Of a stretch of 64,000 nt of DNA, positions 60,504 to 64,000 are shown in pieces (within the stretch, counting starts at the first letter, position 1; every line of letters begins with the position of its first letter). The notes under the pieces were generated by a model. It was not told where the DNA came from. It saw only the letters and a program-made list of their open reading frames with translations, and searched no databases. The stretch is taken from the NCBI RefSeq assembly GCF_004136635.1, contig NZ_NOIU01000005.1:62001-126000 (forward strand), in the 5' to 3' direction. This DNA is from Rothia halotolerans (lineage in GTDB: Bacteria; Actinomycetota; Actinomycetes; Actinomycetales; Micrococcaceae). Made by a program: the position numbers and the translations under genes.

Positions 60504-61901
60504 TCACATCAGCGCCCAGATCCCCGCCGCCACCGCGAACCCGGTCAGCGCCAGCACCGTCTCCAGGACGGTCCACGTTCGCAACGTCTGGGCCACGGTC
60601 ATGTTGAAGTAGCGCTGGATGATCCAGAACCCGCCGTCGTTCACGTGGGAGGCGATGACGGAGCCGCTGGCCACGGCCGCGACGAGCAGCGCGAGCTGCG
60701 GCTGCGAGTACCCGCCGGACTCCACCGCCGCCTGCAGGATGCCGCCGGTGGTCACGATGGCCACGGTCGCCGAACCCTGCGCGATGCGCAGCCCCGAGGA
60801 GATCACGAAGGCGGAGAGGATGATCGGCCAGCCCAGCGAGCTGAGCGAGCCGGCCACGGCCTCGCCGATGCCGGTCGCGGAGAGCACCGCGCCGAAGAAC
60901 GCACCCGAGCCGATCACCAGCAGCAGCATCCCCACCGGGTTCAGCGCCTTGGAGATGATCGAGGCGATGTCGGAGGAGGAGCGCCCGCGGCGCAGCCCCA
61001 GCAGCCACATGGACAGCAGCACCGCGAGGGTCAGCGCGATGGCTGGCGTGCCCACCAGGGTCAGCAGGTTACGCAGCGGTCCCTCGGGAAGCAGGATGTT
61101 CCCGAAGGTCCCGCCGAGGATCAGCAGCAGAGGCAGGCCGATCACCAGGGCCACCACGCCCATGCTCGGCGGCGTCCGGTCCTCGGCCTCGTCCTGGAGC
61201 TTCGCCGAGGTGGCGGGGATGAAGGCGTGCACGCGGTTGCCGATCCAGATGCCCCACAGCAGGCCCGAGACGATGAATGCCGGGATGCCCACGGCGAAGC
61301 CCATCAGCAGCACCCATCCCAGGTCCACGCCGAAGAGACCGGCGGCGGTGACCGGACCGGGGTGCGGCGGCAGGAAGGCGTGGGTCACGGAGAGGCCGGC
61401 GAGCAGCGGCATCGCGTACTTGACCAGCGATCCCCCGCCCTGCCTGGCGGCGACGTAGACCAGCGGGGCCAGCACGAAGATGCCGATGTCGAAGAACACC
61501 GGGATGCCCAGCACGAACCCGCAGATGCCGATGGCCACCGGCGTTCCCTTGGTGCCGAAGACCTTGGTCAGCCGGGCCAGCAGCACCTCGGCCGCCCCGG
61601 AGGACTCCAGCAGCGCGCCGAGCACGGTGCCGAGGCCGATGATGACGGTGATGTGCCCCAGCGTCCCGGCGTAGCCCTTCTCCAGGATGGACTCCGAAGC
61701 GCCGGTCGCGGACCCCACGAGGTCGGCCACGGAGACGCCGCCGGCCAAGGCCGTCAGGATGCCCACGATCAGCAGAGCGATGAACGGCTCCAGCTTGACC
61801 TTGATGATGAGGACCAGGAGCACCGCGACGCTGGCCGCGGCCAGCAGGAGGAGCCCCAGAGTGTCGTTCTGCAGCCAGTCGACGAAGGCCATCGCCGTCA
61901 C
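60504..61901 (-). CDS. GntP-family gluconate permease
   Basis: The 465-residue protein has 12-14 helices and GntP landmarks: LIIKVKLEPFIALLIVGILT, GTLGHITVIIGLGTVLGALL, IGICGFVLGIPVFFDIGIFV, FLPPHPGPVTAAGLFGVDLG and SGLRIAQGSATVAIVTTGGI. Members import gluconate, fructuronate or similar sugar acids with protons. GTG at 61901 overlaps the eda stop by four bases (GTGA) and has GGAGAGG upstream; ATG 61892 is the alternative. Coupling to the KDPG aldolase gene indicates uptake of a sugar acid that enters the Entner-Doudoroff route. Confidence 0.93.
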   Translation of the reverse strand: MTAMAFVDWLQNDTLGLLLLAAASVAVLLVLIIKVKLEPFIALLIVGILTALAGGVSVADLVGSATGASESILEKGYAGTLGHITVIIGLGTVLGALLESSGAAEVLLARLTKVFGTKGTPVAIGICGFVLGIPVFFDIGIFVLAPLVYVAARQGGGSLVKYAMPLLAGLSVTHAFLPPHPGPVTAAGLFGVDLGWVLLMGFAVGIPAFIVSGLLWGIWIGNRVHAFIPATSAKLQDEAEDRTPPSMGVVALVIGLPLLLILGGTFGNILLPEGPLRNLLTLVGTPAIALTLAVLLSMWLLGLRRGRSSSDIASIISKALNPVGMLLLVIGSGAFFGAVLSATGIGEAVAGSLSSLGWPIILSAFVISSGLRIAQGSATVAIVTTGGILQAAVESGGYSQPQLALLVAAVASGSVIASHVNDGGFWIIQRYFNMTVAQTLRTWTVLETVLALTGFAVAAGIWALM

Positions 61902-62566
61902 CGCCCCTCTCCGCGCGCGGCGGAGCCGGCGGCCGGGGCGTCCCCGGTGGCCCGCTCCACGAACTCGGCTGCGCTCGCGGTGATCTTCTCCCACGCACCG
62001 CCCTCGACGTCGGCGGCCGAGACCACCGAGGAGCCGCAGCACACGGCCGTGGCCCCGGCCTCGATGAAGTCCCTGGCGTTCTTCTCGTCGATCCCGCCGC
62101 TGGGGACGGTGGACAGTCCGGGGAAGGGCCCCTGGAGGTCCTTGACGAACCGGGGCCCGACGACGCCGGCCGGGAAGATCTTCACGTGCTCCGCCCCGAG
62201 TGCCCGGGCCCGGAGGACCTCGGTGGGGGTCATCGCGCCGAGGAGCACCGGGACCCCCGCCTCGCGGGCGACTTCGGCAACCTCCTCGATCACGGCGGGG
62301 GTGACCAGGAACCGTGCCCCGGCCTCGACGGCGCCGCGGGCCTGGGCGGCGTCGAGCACTGTGCCGGCGCCCACCAGAGTGCCTGGTGCGCCGGAGCTGA
62401 TCGCGCGCAGGTGTGTCTCGACGTCGGGCGTGGTGTAGGTCAGCTCCAGGATGGAGATGCCGCCAGCGGCGAGGGACTCGGCCAGGGCGACGGCGTCGGG
62501 GATGCGCTGGGCGCGCACCACGGCGACGACGCGGCTGCTGCGGAGCTGTTCGGTGAACGTGGTCAT
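61898..62566 (-). CDS. eda: 2-keto-3-deoxy-6-phosphogluconate (KDPG) aldolase
   Basis: The 222-residue class I aldolase cleaves KDPG to pyruvate and glyceraldehyde 3-phosphate. Active-site residues are present: Glu in SILELTYTTP (near residue 41), GAGTVLDAAQARGAVEAGAR, the Schiff-base Lys in EHVKIFPAGVVG (near 129) and PSGGIDEKNARDFIEAGA. KDPGal aldolase cannot be excluded. The last 25 residues are Ala/Gly-rich. It is translationally coupled to the GntP gene; the kinase and dehydratase (gntK, edd) are not in the window. Confidence 0.9.
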   Translation of the reverse strand: MTTFTEQLRSSRVVAVVRAQRIPDAVALAESLAAGGISILELTYTTPDVETHLRAISSGAPGTLVGAGTVLDAAQARGAVEAGARFLVTPAVIEEVAEVAREAGVPVLLGAMTPTEVLRARALGAEHVKIFPAGVVGPRFVKDLQGPFPGLSTVPSGGIDEKNARDFIEAGATAVCCGSSVVSAADVEGGAWEKITASAAEFVERATGDAPAAGSAARGEGR

Positions 62567-62796
62567 GGGTGGGTGTCCTTGTCTCTCAGGGTCTGTCGGG
62601 GCGCCGGAGGGCGCCTGCGGGGTGATGGAAGAGCGGGTGCGGTCGTGTCGGCGGCGTTTGCCGGGACGAGGGTCAGGTGAGGTGGCGCGGGAGGGGCGGG
62701 CCGGGCTCGGCAGCGCTGCGGGCCGGGATGAGCCGGGGACAGCCGCCTCGATGGGGAAGGTCCGGGCCCGGCGGGGTGGACGGGAACGGGCCGGGC

Positions 62797-64000
62797 TCAG
62801 CGGCCCGCAGGGGAGAGCCGATGCGGCGTCTCAGCCTCGCGGCGCAGGGCGCGCCCCGCGCGGCGGCCGGTCACCCCGCCCTCCCCGTACGCCAGCGCCC
62901 CGTTGACCCACACGGCCCGGATGCCGCGGGCGGGTTGCCGGGGGTCGGCGAAGGTGGAGGCGGCGTCGACCGTGGCCGGGTCCAGGAGCACGAGGTCGGC
63001 GGCCCACCCCTCGCGGATCTCGCCCCGCTCGCGCAGCCGCAGCCGCCGCGCGGGACGTCCGCTCAGGTGGTGCACCATCTCCTCAAGGCTCATGAGCCCC
63101 TCGTCCCGGACGTAGTGGCCGAGGAAGCGGGGGAACGTGCCCCACGCGCGCGGATGCGGTTTGGCGCCGATCAGGATCCCGTCGCTCCCGCCGGTGTGCG
63201 CGGGGTGGGCCATGATGGTGCGCACGTTCTCCTCGTGGCCCACGTGCTGCAGGATGCCGGTGCCGAGCCGGTCGGCGGCCATGATGCGCAGGGCGGCGTC
63301 GAAGGGTTCCTCGCCGGTCTCCTCGGCGATCTCCCGCACCGTCCGGCCGACCAGCCCCGCGAGCTCCGGGTTGCGGACGCCGGAGATCTCCAGCGTCTCG
63401 TACTCCACGGTGACGCCGTGGCAGCCGTCCGATCCGTTGACCTCCATGTCCTCGCGCATCCGTGCGCGGGCGGCGGGGTCCTGGAAGCGGGCGAGGATCG
63501 CCTCGGTGTCCCCGGCGGCGGCCCAGGAGGGGAGCACCGCGGAGAGCGTCGTCGCGCCGGGGAGGTAGGGGTAGGTGTCGAGGGTGATGTCGACGCCGCG
63601 GGCCAGGGCGGCGTCGACCAGCTCCAGCAGCTCGCCGCCGCGTCCCTTGTTCTCGCCGAAGTTCATGGTCGCGTGCGTCAGGTGCAGCGCGCAGCCGCTG
63701 GTCTCCGCGAGGTCGACCATCTCGGCGTAGGCCTCCAGCGCCCCGTGCCCGTAGGAGCGCGTGTGCGGCGAGAGGTAGCCGCCGTGCCGTGCCAGCACGC
63801 CGCACAGCGCGGCCAGCTCGGCCCGGTCGGCGTACATGCCGGGCGTGTAGGTCAGCCCGGTGGACATCCCGGCGGCGCCGTCCAGCAGCCCCTCCTCCAG
63901 GATCGCGCACATGCGCCGGATCTGCTCGGCGTCGGCGGCCCCCTCCTCGAAGCCCATGACCAGGGCGCGGACGACGCCGTGCGGCACCAGGTACGCGGCG
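62797..64000 (-). CDS. N-acyl-D-amino-acid deacylase (D-aminoacylase), 5' end outside window
   Basis: The frame is open to the last base of the window (AAYLVPHGVVRALVMG), so only the C-terminal 400 residues are seen. The metal-dependent amidohydrolase pattern is clear: GAAGMSTGLTYTPGMYADRA, LSPHTRSYG, LHLTHATMNFGENKGRG, DITLDTYPYLPGAT, GTGILQHVGHEENV and SDGILIGAKPHPRAWGTFPR with FLGHYVRDEG. These are typical of DAN/D-aminoacylase. It hydrolyses N-acyl-D-amino acids. It is on the same strand as eda with a 230-base gap, so co-regulation with the sugar-acid genes is possible. Confidence 0.9.
   Translation of the reverse strand, partial: AAYLVPHGVVRALVMGFEEGAADAEQIRRMCAILEEGLLDGAAGMSTGLTYTPGMYADRAELAALCGVLARHGGYLSPHTRSYGHGALEAYAEMVDLAETSGCALHLTHATMNFGENKGRGGELLELVDAALARGVDITLDTYPYLPGATTLSAVLPSWAAAGDTEAILARFQDPAARARMREDMEVNGSDGCHGVTVEYETLEISGVRNPELAGLVGRTVREIAEETGEEPFDAALRIMAADRLGTGILQHVGHEENVRTIMAHPAHTGGSDGILIGAKPHPRAWGTFPRFLGHYVRDEGLMSLEEMVHHLSGRPARRLRLRERGEIREGWAADLVLLDPATVDAASTFADPRQPARGIRAVWVNGALAYGEGGVTGRRAGRALRREAETPHRLSPAGR

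Overview
The window is very GC-rich DNA with dense genes, GTG/TTG starts, 1-8 nt gene overlaps and several candidate leaderless promoters (a -10 hexamer 6-7 nt before the start codon). Gene content (DUF3151 next to class II aldolase, class F sortase, Excalibur protein, TM0106-type RecB nuclease-helicase, NCS2/XDH purine genes) points to an Actinomycetota chromosome, most likely order Micrococcales; genus and species cannot be fixed from sequence alone. No rRNA, tRNA, prophage, insertion sequence or CRISPR array was found.

Layout. 0-3 kb: end of a membrane protein, two small genes and a DASS carboxylate transporter. 3-14 kb: housekeeping run (pyrE, TrmH-family methylase, fba, DUF3151, glycosyltransferase, ald, purA, corA-type transporter, thiolase). 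14-16.3 kb: a three-domain PTS permease. 16.8-17.9 kb: a RelE/Phd-like toxin-antitoxin pair bracketed by copies of a palindromic repeat. 18-30.8 kb: amino-acid metabolism (MetE-like protein with a possible T-box, ilvD, a sarcosine-oxidase-like flavoprotein, two paralogous amino-acid permeases, metY), plus a secreted CAP protein and an AbiEi/DUF559-like protein. 30.9-39.4 kb: purine catabolism (xdhABC divergent from an NCS2 permease and guanine deaminase). 39.6-44.6 kb: an OpuC-type compatible-solute ABC transporter with two binding lipoproteins. 44.7-49.1 kb: SatD-like protein, then a GntR regulator divergent from L-2-hydroxyglutarate oxidase and an MHS-type transporter. 49.2-54.9 kb: YdjM-like protein, unknown protein and a 1290-residue nuclease-helicase. 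55.4-56.8 kb: Excalibur surface protein and class F sortase. 56.9-64 kb: a LacI-controlled sugar / sugar-acid region (RbtT-type MFS, epimerase, GntP permease, KDPG aldolase) ending in a truncated D-aminoacylase.

The least ordinary features are (i) a family of five palindromic elements of about 31 bp, two arranged as terminal inverted repeats of a ~330 bp non-coding element and three around the toxin-antitoxin pair, (ii) a T-box-like motif in the leader of the MetE-like gene, (iii) the Excalibur/sortase pair in which the sortase appears to lack its catalytic arginine, and (iv) a nuclease-like protein whose active-site segment has been replaced. All functional statements are from reading the sequence and from knowledge of families; no database search was possible.
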